Of a stretch of DNA of 64,000 nucleotides, positions 51,015-62,560 are shown piece after piece; positions within the stretch are counted from its first letter, which is position 1; each line of letters opens with the position of its first letter. The notes beneath the pieces are model-generated. The model saw only the letters and a list, made by a program, of their open reading frames with translations. It did not search any database and had not been told where the DNA came from. The stretch is from Prostheceraeus crozeri (taxonomy: Eukaryota > Platyhelminthes > Polycladida > Euryleptidae), in the NCBI GenBank assembly GCA_907163375.1, contig CAJQUW010002106.1, forward strand, positions 211,001-275,000, written 5' to 3'. Position numbers and translations under genes: made by a program.

Positions 51015-53130
51015 CTGGGTGGCGGCCGCTCCCGGGAATCGCCCGGGAATTTCGGAAATAGCCCGGGGGCACGGGAATTTTGGCCATTTTTTTGATCTGC
51101 CCGGGAATGATATCTTCACTCAAATAAAAAAATAAAAATAAATCATAATATGGAACGAAAGTTTTGTCTGTTTCAACCACGAAGTCAGAAACAACGATTC
51201 TCAAAAATTTTAGCAAGACACATCAGTTTCATTCAAATTTAGCCCATTAGTGTCGATAATTTTTTCTCAAAACAGCAATTATCTTTGCGAGCACTAGTTA
51301 TATGAAGCATGTGAGACATCCAAAGCAATATTTCAATATATCTGCTTTTTATTACAACATAGAAATTGATGTGACCATATGGTCACACTAGGCATTAACC
51401 TATGAAATGCAACTATGAAGTATGATAACTTGGGAAACACTGTACACAGAGACCAACATCACATTTGATACCTTCAGTACGGACAACAGCTTTACAGAAT
51501 TCACCAACGCAACGACGCCTTTTGTTTCCCTCAGGAACTTGTAGGAACTTGACCATACTTCGTCAAATAAGAAATTGCTGTCCGCCATCGGAAACTAGGC
51601 AAATCAAATTAGCACATCGAAGATAGTCCTATTCATTGAAGATTGAGGGACCTAAAAGACGATAATATGATTGGAACGACTATATCGTCGGAAAAAAGTG
51701 CCGTTTTCACGATTTTTGTGTTCAGCATGAAATTGGGTTACAACAAGACGACGCTATTCCTTAGTCCACAGCATTTTGTACTCTGTCACTAAAATATTCT
51801 TCGCCATCATTGACGCCGTCGAGATGTGCAACGGCTATGAATTGAAGCCCGAACCTGACTACCTGCCACACGAACCATAATTTTGAACCCGACCCGAAAA
51901 TTTTAACGAGGAAAACTATTATGGCACGAACATAACGAAAAATTATTTCAACCGTTGATATTGCATTTCCCAGTATTTAGGCTTGAGTCTTTGTGAAAAA
52001 AAAAACTACTAAAGGAGAAGGAAATTACTCTTTCACAACGACAATCTTTAGGCCAATGCATTGTTATCCATTTGTGGAGTGATAGGGCCTATTACGTGAT
52101 TGTTTCCTAAAGTTTGTGAAGTGTGAATGTCACACATTGCTGTAATATATTGAATTCAGGGTGGCGGCCGACCCAGGTAATCCGAAGCACAAATTTTATG
52201 GATGACGGCTACCATGCTCCCATTGTTTGTACGCAAACTGATAAAAAAGGATGACAATTAGGAATTCTTCTGGCGTTAACGGTCTTCGTCCATTGTGTCA
52301 GTCTTCCTGGTTTCTCTTGTCGATGCTTCTGGATAAGCTGGTGTTATCGTGCTTTTGTATTAAGATGTGAATTTTGATATCATGGCCTTCTCTCATGGCA
52401 TGAATACGTTGCAGTTCAAAATGTAGCGTTTCAAAATGCGATTTGTTGCTTCAACTTTACATGTTTGAAAATTGAAGTCTGAAATATCGGCTAAGTACAA
52501 CTTCATAGAATTTTATGAATCAGATGATGAAAATGAAGCATTTTCAGGAAGAGAACTTTTCCATCGATGTGAAATCATTTAGATTCCAGAAGTGGCTTAC
52601 TGGCTGCAGGCCATTGAAGAAAAGTAGATTTTTATAATCTTAAGAGCCACCGCTCACAAAAATCAAAAATTTTGAAAACTGAGTGCGACAGAGTCAAATA
52701 TCGTTCACGTCATAATTTGGTGGCAAAATTCTAACCAGAAGGCATGATTTAGGCAGTTTAAAGCAAAAAATGTTTTTTTAACGTCACTACTCCCCTTACC
52801 GGGGGCTTGGACGGTGCTGACATAGTCAGACTTTGACCTGGAACGTTGTGATCTTTTAGTCCGGATGCCCTTCCTGACAACTTCCAGTGACACTTTCGGA
52901 GCTCGACCTCTGGACCGAATGATCGCTAGGCCAAGCATTTAGCCACTGTGCCACGGAGTCCACGTACATTACTGTTTTGAAAGTAGTTTAAAGCAGTGTC
53001 CGGATAATTTTTGAGCGGTATGATTGGAATAAAATATCTGGTCATTATAAAAAAAAATGGTGTGGAAATTCGATGAAATAGCCCGGGAGTCGCCCGAGAC
53101 TTTGAAGCTTGAAATCTGGCCGCCACCCTG
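51015..53130. mobile_element. GC-rich hAT-like termini, composite or rearranged
   Basis: Three copies of one terminal sequence occur: CTGGGTGGCGGCC at 51015, CAGGGTGGCGGCC at 52157, and the inverted GGCCGCCACCCTG ending at 53130. Next to the first are four close copies of GCCCGGGAAT-type words (51030-51110). The third has GCCCGGGAGTCGCCCGAG beside it. This is a terminus family much richer in GC than the surrounding intron. The 8-bp flanks do not match in any pairing (GGGAATTA, ATTGAATT, GAACTGAA). The arrangement is therefore nested, deleted or recombined rather than a single clean insertion. No transposase frame is seen. Confidence 0.6.
52772..52964 (-). repeat. tRNA-derived SINE with RTE-like 3' segment
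   Basis: On the minus strand the element begins near 52964. It has a polymerase III A box, GTGGCACAGTGGCTAAATG (52936-52954), and a B-box-like AGGTCGAGCTCC (52898-52909). GTCAGGAAGGGCATCCGG (52861-52878) follows, a phrase typical of the 3' parts of RTE-type LINEs and the SINEs they mobilise. It ends in an A-rich tract (TTTTTTT at 52772-52778 on the plus strand). It lies between the second and third GC-rich hAT-like termini. It is not a functional tRNA: the B box is degraded. Confidence 0.78.
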
Positions 53131-55768
53131 GAACTGAAATATTTGGATCGCTTTTAATCTGTACTACCTTACTTCATCCGTTCATTTGAGAGTCAGCATG
53201 TGCTGATCAGGTGCGGAGTTTAAGGTATGACCAGAGAAAGGTCTGGTGGTCTATCCTGTCTTGTAGAGAGTATTCGGACACCGTCATTATTATTGTCAAT
53301 CTACTTTTTTCTTGAAAAGATACAACCATTTTAGTACATATAACCTCATGAAAATACTGCCTGCCTCATGAAAATCCTTTGTAGTTGCATTTAATCATAT
53401 TGCAATTTACTCCTTTGCTGGGTTGATAAGGTAGGTAACTAGCATTAACAAATAATGTCACATCAATAACAAAAGTAGATGATAACTCGTATCAAAAAAT
53501 TGATCTAAACTATCCTTCTGTCTGGATACTAATCACCCTCCGTCTGTGAAGTACGTAAATATCAATTAAACAGACTTCCTAAATCATATCTGTTGTGCCA
53601 CGATATTTTGCTACGCAGTCAGCGTAGGCGATATGCAACAGGTATGAGAGTACAGCGTTGGAAAGTTCGTTTTCAAATCTGAAATGACTCTTGGCTTGCA
53701 TTGTTCTTCCATTAAAGTTCCGGTTTGCGCTGCTCACTATTGCAATCCTTGATGTGTCCTTATTACGTTAATCAAAGTCATAAGGATAGATTATAGTCCC
53801 GATATGGAGAAGTTTGTGACATTGTCAAATATGAGCTTTGAGTTTTCCGAACTCTCACCATTCGTGAGATTTACTAGTTATCATGAAGCTGATTAATTGT
53901 TCATTGTGAGCATGAGTACGACAGTGATGAAAACACACTTTAGCACTAAATGGCAGTTTTGCTGCCCCCCCAATGACTATAATGACAAGAGTTGCTGAAA
54001 GACCGAATGTATACTATAGCTTTTTGATTGGGGTCAAATGTAATTCATTAACCTTAATAATAGACCCAAGACTACTATGATTTCTACTATATACTTAGAA
54101 TGGTAAATGCCAGCAATGAATTATCTGATTAGTGATTACAGGTGCTACACAGGAAGAATATACCTTTATGATTTTGAAAGACATAAATTTCAGTTTTGAT
54201 CAAATATGACCCAATGGATAATTGTGGTAGTTTGAGTGACATATATTTGAATAATATAAAAGTAATGATAAACAATAATTTACTGATCAATCAATTGAGA
54301 AATACTTTACTTTTTCCACTATCATTCTCAATATTCTTGTTTCAAAATAATTTCAACGAATTTGGATCACATCATTCCACTGGCCCTATGCTACCTATAC
54401 TGTACACGTTACGATTTGACCATAGATTAAAATATCGGCCTGATTGAGAGAAAAATCAGTATTTTTGAATTCAGCACATCTGAAGTGTGCACCCTATTCA
54501 GCTTATCAAAAATTGGCCTTTTTGAAACAATAGGTAGATTTTACTATATAAAAATAAAAAAATACTAAAATACTATATAAAAATTGACTAAATAGAGTAA
54601 AATGGTTGTGATTTTTTGACACAGCGCATCTAATTAATCAGAATCAATGCGAGAGCTTCCAATAGAGTAACTGATAAGCTAGTGTAAGGCGTTCTACAGA
54701 AAAACCTACAGAATGTTCGGAAAAATATTAGGAATAAAATATTTTTTCGGAATTTTAAAGATTTTTTAGATAGATTATAATTTTAGACTAGATAGATCAT
54801 TAATGATTTTTGGAAAATGTAGATTTTGCTACATCTGAAAAAACATGACGTCACTGTGAGAATTTAGAACAAAGTGCACCTTCTGAACTCTTAGAATTGT
54901 CGTGAATCGTTGCACCTGCTATTATTTTAAAAATCAAACTACTAGCATGGTCATTTGTACTCATAGACCCTAACTTAAGGAAACACCCAGTCAAATATGA
55001 CCCTAACCGAAACCGGCAAATTTAATCGGTTGTATGACCTATACCTTAGCACACCACATTCTAAATTTATTTAGTGTTACAATTTACATTATATCATATA
55101 TTGAATATGAAAATCAAAACCGCTTTCATTTCGGTTATAGCGACCTGTTTCGCCTGTTCTTGTTCATGCTACACGCAGGAATGAAATGCAAGTTGCGGGT
55201 GACGAATTTTAAGCACAACTCACGACAACAGAATTGCAGCTTCCTGACACATTGACACGCACATAGAAAGATGATAAAACCAGACATTATCAATATATTT
55301 TCATGATGTCATATGTCAAGGGTCTATGAATAAAGTATGGGTTCACTAGAAACGATTTCTCGAAAGCATTTGGAGTTAGTATTTTCTAAATTTCCAAAAG
55401 TTGCTCATTTCAAGTGCCTCTAAAACTTAAAGAATAGCAGTGCACGACTCTATTTATGACTATATTATGCACGACTCTATTATTTTAGTAATGATATTGA
55501 TTATATGATGGTTATGGGCATTGAATTATGATTCAAAGGCACAAGTGATTTTCAGATTATATGCCGGCATTTTAATGGTGGGACAAATATGATACTAGAC
55601 TGTGGGCCAATTAAGGTTAAACAGATGAAGGCACAAGATGATGACCAATCAGACAGATGGTTTGAACATTTCTGGAACTAATGTAGTCATCCATTCAGTT
55701 TTGGCTTTGTCCTCATTCTCACGATTTATGCAGCGTTCACTTTAGCCTTCTACATCTTGATCAAATAT
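53131..55768. other. ELAV intron, AT-rich
   Basis: No gene recognised and no second ELAV exon (I looked for a coding string equivalent to SLGYGFVNY on the plus strand). Short AT-rich direct repeats (ACTATATAAAAAT) lie at 54543-54590. Confidence 0.45.
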
Positions 55769-56460
55769 CGGCAATGATAAAATGATATTTTATTTGTGAA
55801 AATGATATAAAATGATATCATCAAGCATTTTTGTTCCATTATATTTTCTAATCATAGATTCTTCGCATTTTGTATTGAAGCAAATTTAGTCTCTTTCGTT
55901 TGTTCTACCCATGTCCTTCCGCACTGGTTGATTAATGTAGCGAAAAACAACAGGCTATTGTCCGTCAGTCTGTCTATCACACAAATTGTCAAACAACTCA
56001 TTAATAACACTGTCTTGATGTTTTTGAAGTCTTAACTGTAATTTAAATATTTTTAGCCTTTTTTCGTACTTTAGATGCTGTTGGCCTAATCAACTGTATG
56101 TAAGAGGCATATTTGCAATTCGAGTGTAAAAAGTTTAAATGAAAACTTGCTATGTCTAATGTATAGGCCATAGGCTCCACCTAACGTTTGATGTACAAGA
56201 AGCTTTGTATGACTTAACTGCTTTCTTCGGTCTTCCATTATTTGGAATATATCGATGTTGCATGCAATCGGATTTCAATTTCATTTCTAAGAGCAGTAAA
56301 ATTAGCATGGTGGCAGTGTAAATCGAAAAATTCGTGTGACTAGATCAATTTTCTGTGCAGGCCTACGTATATTTCACTGAAAATGGTATATTTTCATAAA
56401 AAAATATAATGATATCATTTTATATCATTCTATGAAAGTCATAAAATGATGTCATTGCCG
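55769..56460. mobile_element. MITE-like element with ATGATAT-rich inverted ends
   Basis: The left end CGGCAATGATAAAATGATAT (55769-) and right end ...ATGATGTCATTGCCG (to 56460) are inverted over about 53 bases. Both contain AAATGATATAAAATGATATC or its complement. The 692-bp interior has no coding frame. No exact target duplication was found, but the flanks also show partial inverted similarity (ATCTTGATC / GATCTTGAT), so the true ends may lie a little further out. Confidence 0.68.
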
Positions 56461-59140
56461 ATCATAGATCTTGATATATTGAAAATGTTGACTTCCTTTA
56501 ATCCGATCACAGCATTTTCTCTATGTTCCGGCTTTTACTCCGGTCATCCTCCTTGTTTCTGTCTGCTTACCAGAAATTTCAAATCTCAATGATGTCTCAT
56601 TTTGAAATTTCATCTCTGTGTATGATTAACTTAAAAGATCCATTGTATGACTTAGCGAAGCGAATACCTTATGATACTTACATCAATTAGACCGAGATAA
56701 TGCGACGTGATAACGAAGAGTGACTGAATTTTACGTAAGGTCTAGTATTTATTTAAATACACACATGTAAATCCACGATAAATATCTGATTTGTCTTAAT
56801 GAATTATCGGGCTTTCGTATGAATTGTTTATAAGATACTAAAATTAATGTATTAAAATAACACCTTGATAGTTTCTGGAACCTCGCAAAACGAAAATCAA
56901 GCATTATTTAGATTATCTTGCACTTCTGAGCAAATTCTATTAATTGAGCTTAACCTCCTGTTCATGAAGTGGAAGTTATATGTCTTCCAAATACTGACAG
57001 ATTCTGTCATGGATATACCACAATTGTTGTCACGTAGGACATTTCTGTATCACAATTTTCTGTCACTGTCAAAAGTCATCAGACAGATGAAACTTACAGA
57101 ACCCAGAATGATCCTCGCATGTGTAATACTGCGACATGAAAGCATGTGTGCACCATTGTCTGTAACTCAAAACATTAGTAGCTGAAACATTTCACTCCAA
57201 CTTAGATTTATGCTGAATATTTTTGAAGCATCATTCTACAGGTGAAACAATTTGGATCCCGCTAAACAGAAGAGAATATTTAAATCTATAAAAGGTTAGA
57301 CAAATATTTCAAAATCAGATGCAGCCGATGTGACTGTCTTATCGCATTTTATCGTGCCAGTAATCGTGACTATCCTATGTATTTTGCTAATTTATTTTCA
57401 AAAAGTGACTGTGTCACGCTCAGATATAAGGGTTCATCTTAGCACAGAATTCAAACAGCACTGGTTGACTTCAGTCCTACAATAAATTGTATCCAATTTC
57501 TTCCTTTAACAATATTATTCAGAGCAAAATTCATGTAAGCGTTGAAAATTCCCTGCTAGGGTTCTTAAAACTTGCTTTTGAGACTTAAATCAAGAAGTGA
57601 TATTTCGGCATTCGTAAAACACAGAACATCAGAATAGCACTGGCAGCTGATGCCCTGTTAACTACCGAAAATTGCGAATACTTTGTGAAATTATCTGTTA
57701 ACTTAAAATATTGCTCTAACTGCATGAATTTGTGTTACTGTCAGATTCTTATAATCTCAGCAAGAATTCAATCCGATCACTATCAACTGTCATGTGGGCC
57801 GTTTCTTTGATCGCACGCAATATTCCGTTATGTAGTTGCATTTAAAATCATTGTATAGCGGTTGTATTACTGTATCTCACACATGTCAGTTCTGTGAAAT
57901 GCAGGCGGGTCCGCATCATCCAATTTCGTGGAAGTCAGATTTGATTAAACGTAGTGCATGTATATTGACCCAGTGTTGTGGGTAGAATTCAACTCAGTTT
58001 CTGCCGACTGATCTAGATCTAAAGAGAGCATTTTTAGAATTGAAAAGTTTTGGGAACATCAGACGGAAAATTAAGAGAAGCTGCGACACCCATTACTATT
58101 TGTCCCTCGTGGTGGCAGACGGGAAGCGAAATTCTCCTCGTGTCCTCTTCATTACCATTTTCCACAAACAGCAGTCAGCAGCTTGAATTGAATTTTCTCA
58201 TGAGGAGACGTAAGATTCAAATCCTTCATACGCGAGCACTCGTCTTCTCCTAGTGAAGACTCGATTTGGACGCCGCAACTGTACTCTTCGACTGAAGAAT
58301 TGCTCTCAGATGATAGTGGAAGAGAAAATTTGCTTCTGGCAATGAGTAATAGAAAGTCGTTTAAACGTGGGGTCGATTTTAAGCAGCTATTGTTTCTTTC
58401 TGGCATGAAGAGTCGATGTTGTCTTTAATTATGTATCAGGCAGGAGCATCTCGTCCTAACACGATCGATAGTTCGGCCGCTGGCGCTCAAGTTAACTAAA
58501 GATCGGTAAGTCGTCGCTTTCCCATGTGAATCTACGTTTTATCAGTGCCCCGTTATCATATTGCCTGATTTTAATGCTTTAGTTCGAATTCTTATCGCTC
58601 GGACAGTTTTGAAAATGTTTGTCGTGAAATAGCATAGCGTTTAAGATGGTAATCGATAGAAATCGCAAGTACTACATCATTTTTTAGAAAAAATATCAAC
58701 TATATGCTTTACATTTTTTATTCAATTTTTGCTCACTATTTATTGTTGTTTTCATTCTCTGATAAAAGTTTACATTTATTTGGCTTTTGATGAACTTTAA
58801 GATCGCTCGATTTGTTGCAGATTGATAATTCGCGAATACTGACATCGCATGACGCACACTCGTATATACATACGAAACTCATGATTTTCATTCATCGAAG
58901 AATTTTTATCTCTTCTATCCTAAAGTCTTGTATCTAAGTCTCTCATCAACAGTAATAGGTAAGACCACTTGTCAGATCTTATTTGGGGAATTGATCGTGT
59001 ATCCATACGAGGAATTATTTTGAACTCTTTCATTTTATTTAGCCTATCTAGGGCCCTTAGTATCTCACAATTGCTACATTAATTTGAAATGTAGATGCTG
59101 CATCTGCTGATACCGTCCCTTTAGAGGACTATTTGGAGGT
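56461..59140. other. AT-rich DNA with one exon-like stretch
   Basis: No gene is recognised with confidence. The interval 58203-58429 has a plus-strand frame of good coding character, described among the findings. Confidence 0.4.
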
Positions 59141-59161
59141 ATTTTTTTTTACTGAATTTTC

Positions 59162-59201
59162 ACCCCTAGCACAGCTATGAGCCATGAACGAAGCTAGGGG
59201 T
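59162..59201 (-). repeat. 3'-terminal stem-loop of the LINE
   Basis: ACCCCTAGC (59162-59170) and its exact complement GCTAGGGGT (59193-59201) flank a 22-base loop, immediately before the A-run tail on the minus strand. Stem-loops at this place in some LINEs are recognised by their own RT to start copying. That role here is inferred from position. Confidence 0.75.
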
Positions 59202-59272
59202 TACTCAATGAAAAACTAATAAATTGTATTACTTTAAATAAATAAAAGAAAAAAATAGATCTTATAATCTGA

Positions 59273-62165
59273 TTAAGCTGCCCCCATCAGAAACTTATTC
59301 GCACGCCTCTTGAAAGTATCAAGATTGTATTGGTCAGGGAAAGTGGTCTGGGGAAGCTGATTCCAAAACTGTGCCGTGCGAACACAAAAAGCTTTTCGAG
59401 CGACTCACAGTACGTGTGCGCTCTAAGCTCACATGATGGCATGTGAGTGCATTAGCTCTGCGTGTGCTTCTGGAGAAGATCTTAGGTTTGGGTACGTACT
59501 CACTTACTGCAGAGTTGCTTCTACCGAAACAGCATCTGTAGAATAGACTGAGTGAAGCATCATCCCGTCTGACGGAAAGCTGCTGCAACTCGCTAGCAAC
59601 TTTTTTACCCATAAGATTCTTGACACGTTACTCAACCCGTTCAAGGAGGTTAAGATGTATTTGTGGGGCGCCGGCCCACAGATGACAACAATACTCCATC
59701 AGATGACGAATAGTGGACTTGTAAAGATAGCGGACAGTCTGTGGTGGAAGATAACTGCTGGCACGATAGAGACCAATGCGTTGAGCTGCCTGCTTGCTAA
59801 TGGATTGGATGTACGGTTTCCATGACAAGTCTTTCGTAACCGCTAATCCAAGGAAGGAGATGGAATCTTGTTCTCTGATCCTATTATCTGACATCTTAAT
59901 GCTATGATCATCATCTCCTTTAAGTCGTGAGTGCAGAATACTCTGAGTTTTTGAAGGATTGAAGGAAACAAGCCAATTGGCGCCCCATTCTGAGACCCTG
60001 CGTAAGTCTTCATTAAGAACGTCGCATAACTGCTGACGTTGCTGAGTGTTTTTAGCGAGTCGCTCATTGGAATTGAAGAGTGTTGTGTCATCTGCATACA
60101 TCACCAATTTACTCACTAGGCAGTCTGGGAGGTCGTTGATGTACAGCAGAAAAAGAGTGGGTCCCAAAATTGACCCTTGAGGAACTCCTGCATTGACAAA
60201 CTTGGTGGAAGACTTTTGGCCATCTAAGACGACAGATATCTGCCGGTCACTAAGGAAAGAAGCAAGAAGTTTGTGGAGTTGATCAGCAACTCCATAGGAC
60301 TTTAGCTTCATAAGGAGTCCCTGATGCCAGACTTTATCGAATGCCTTGGAAATATCCAAGGCAACTGATCTCGTCTCACCTTGTCTGTCAAGGACACGAC
60401 TCACATGTTCAGTGACATATGAAAGAAGATCTGCAGTTGATCGAGAGTGCCTGAAGCCATACTGTTCTTCTGATAGAAGGTTCTGAGTTTCAAGGAAGTT
60501 AACAATGTGTTGGTTAATCACTGCTTCAAAAATCTTGCCAGCAATTGGAAGCAGGCTGATAGGACGGTAACTAGATGGAAGAGATGAGTCAGAACCTTTC
60601 TTTGGAACTGGAACCACGGAAGCTACTTTCCAACAAGAGGGAAACTCACCGGTGGATACACATCTACTGAACAGTTTAGATAAAAGTGGAGAAAGCTCAG
60701 GTGAGAGATGCTTGAAGACCGAAACCGGGATGCCGTCTGGTCCACTAGACTTAGAGCTATCGAGACCTCTGATGATCTTTTTGACGTTTCGGACTGTGAC
60801 TGAAGGAGGACTAACTGTCTCATCAGTGCGCATGGGAATTGGAGGTGGAATTCTACCTCCATCGTCTAATGACGAATTCTTCGCAAACTCTTTGCAAAGA
60901 AGCTCGGCTTTGTCTGCTGAGGTTGTCGCCATAGAAGTACTGACTTCGGCATGACGGAGTGCTGGGATGGAGGATTTGTTCCTATTGGTGGCATCGTTGT
61001 AAATCATCCAGATGTCCTTAGAGCCAAGCTTTTGGGTATCAATGGATTTCCGTACATACAAAGCGTAACGGCTTTTGGCCTGATGTATGGTTTCCTTGCA
61101 ATGTCTACGTGCGGTTTTGTACAATTCAAGATTGCCAGCGCTACTGTCACGCTTATACTTATGGAAAAAGTGGTCACGCTGGCAACTTGCAGCTATACAT
61201 TCTGGTGTAAACCAAGGTTGTGAGTGAGGCTTCATTTGGAAAGTACGGTGAGGGATGTAGGCCAACATCCCTATCTGAAGCCACTCTGTCAGTTCTTGCG
61301 CCGACTTGTGGACGTTCTCGCTCAGAATCAAATTCTCAGCTTGAACTTGACTAAGAAAAGTGCGGAAGCCACACCAGTCTGCTTTGGAGAATTGATAAAC
61401 TGTTCTATGGAAGGGTGCAGACGGTGTGGAGCAAACTTGTTTGCCAGAAACTGTGATAACACAGTGATCAGACGTGCCGAGGGGAGAAGTAACCTTGTGT
61501 GAAAAACAAGTTGGATTTGATGTGAGAAACAGGTCAAGGAGATATCCAGTATCCCCAGCTCGGTCAGGCACTCTGGTAGGACAAGTGACAATCTGACTAA
61601 GGTTGTGAGAGACAGCGAAATCCTGGGCTGCCTGACCGGAGAGATCGGTGGTGCGTGAGTGCACAAGCCAGTCAACATTGTGCACGTTGAAGTCACCAAA
61701 AACGGCAACTTCAGCGCTGGGATACTCTTGTAGAAGAGAATCGATCTTGTCAGAAAGAACATTGAAAATATCCGCATTAGTTGATGGAGAGCGGTATAGG
61801 AAAAATAGAAGAAGAGTGGTCTTCTGCAGCGGCGCAATGAAGGCAAGATACTCATGCCTTGGATCCTCTGAGCTACAAAGCCTTCTCAAGGGAAGGCTTG
61901 TCTTGGCATAGACTCCAAGACCATGACAAGGTGCTTTATCCATCCGGTGAAATTTGTATCCATCAGGAGTAACGTCGCTTGATGACACACTGGGATCTAA
62001 CCTGGTTTCCGACAGGGCTAGAAGATCTGGTGACTTACCTTGCAGGAAGATGTTGATGTCGACGTAATTGGACCTCAGTCCTCTTACGTTGCTGAAGCTG
62101 ATCCTGAGAGGGGTTTTGAGCTTCACGGCTTGACTACGTTTCTTGTGTGTCTTTCTCATTTTCAT
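59273..62165 (-). pseudogene. LINE ORF2: endonuclease-reverse transcriptase, two lesions near C-terminus
   Basis: The first 845 codons (62165-59631) are uninterrupted. The EEP endonuclease (about residues 20-245) has N26, E53 (ALSETRLD), D158/N160 (GDFNVHNVDW) and the SDH triad end D233-H234. The RT (about 450-740) has PSSYRPISLLP, then motif A ALDISKAFDKVWH (D604), motif B VPQGSILGPTLFLLYIND and motif C MYADDT (D692, D693). The C-terminal part has FLGLAVTKDLSWKPYI and YCCHLWAGAP. All catalytic residues are intact. An in-frame TAA (59628-59630) interrupts the frame after ERVE. The same frame resumes RVKNLMGKKVASELQQLSVR for about 75 codons. A one-base shift near 59393 then moves to the frame ending TFPDQYNLDTFKRRANKFLM and stop. 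The protein nicks DNA and reverse-transcribes its own RNA. Confidence 0.93.
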
Positions 62166-62560
62166 AATTTCTCATAGAATATCAGTCAAATAAACGAAAA
62201 TTATACTGTACAACAAAGTGATACAAGAAACTTTGGAAGGCATCAGAAAAACGTAAATAATAGCAACAAAGCTGCAATAAATAATACGCAAAAAAAGACA
62301 CTTATAGGCACAGTTCATGTCGCAAAAGCTTGAAGAAACCCAAATGAGAACCCCTTTGCCGTAACAATGGGTACAAGTCAGGTAGGCCACAGAGGAACCG
62401 GATACAGCTACACGGGCTAAACCCCTCAGTAAAGCTACCCACGCATGTCCGTGGCAGTGGAACTGTACCGCCTTTTTTCGAGTAGTTGACCGGGCCTGCC
62501 TCCCAAAGCATTACCAGTGGGTTCGGGACCCTCGAACTACCTGACGCCCGTATGCCGTGA

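Larger units (their letters stand above)
59141..62560 (-). mobile_element. nearly intact LINE (Jockey/CR1 supergroup)
   Basis: On the minus strand, GC-richer untranslated sequence (about 62560-62166) precedes the large ORF2 (62165-59628). A C-terminal extension runs to a stop at 59273-59275. A 3' untranslated region with a perfect 9-bp hairpin (59162-59201) leads into an A-run (plus-strand T9 at 59142-59150). No ORF1 was recognised, so it may be 5'-truncated or of a single-ORF type; the 5' limit is judged from the change in composition. It is the best-preserved LINE here. It lies opposite to the ELAV gene and, if that reading is right, inside its intron. Confidence 0.85.

Noticed and set aside
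60652-61911. Plus-strand frames over the 59-62 kb LINE
   Set aside because: Shadows of the 845-codon minus-strand ORF2.
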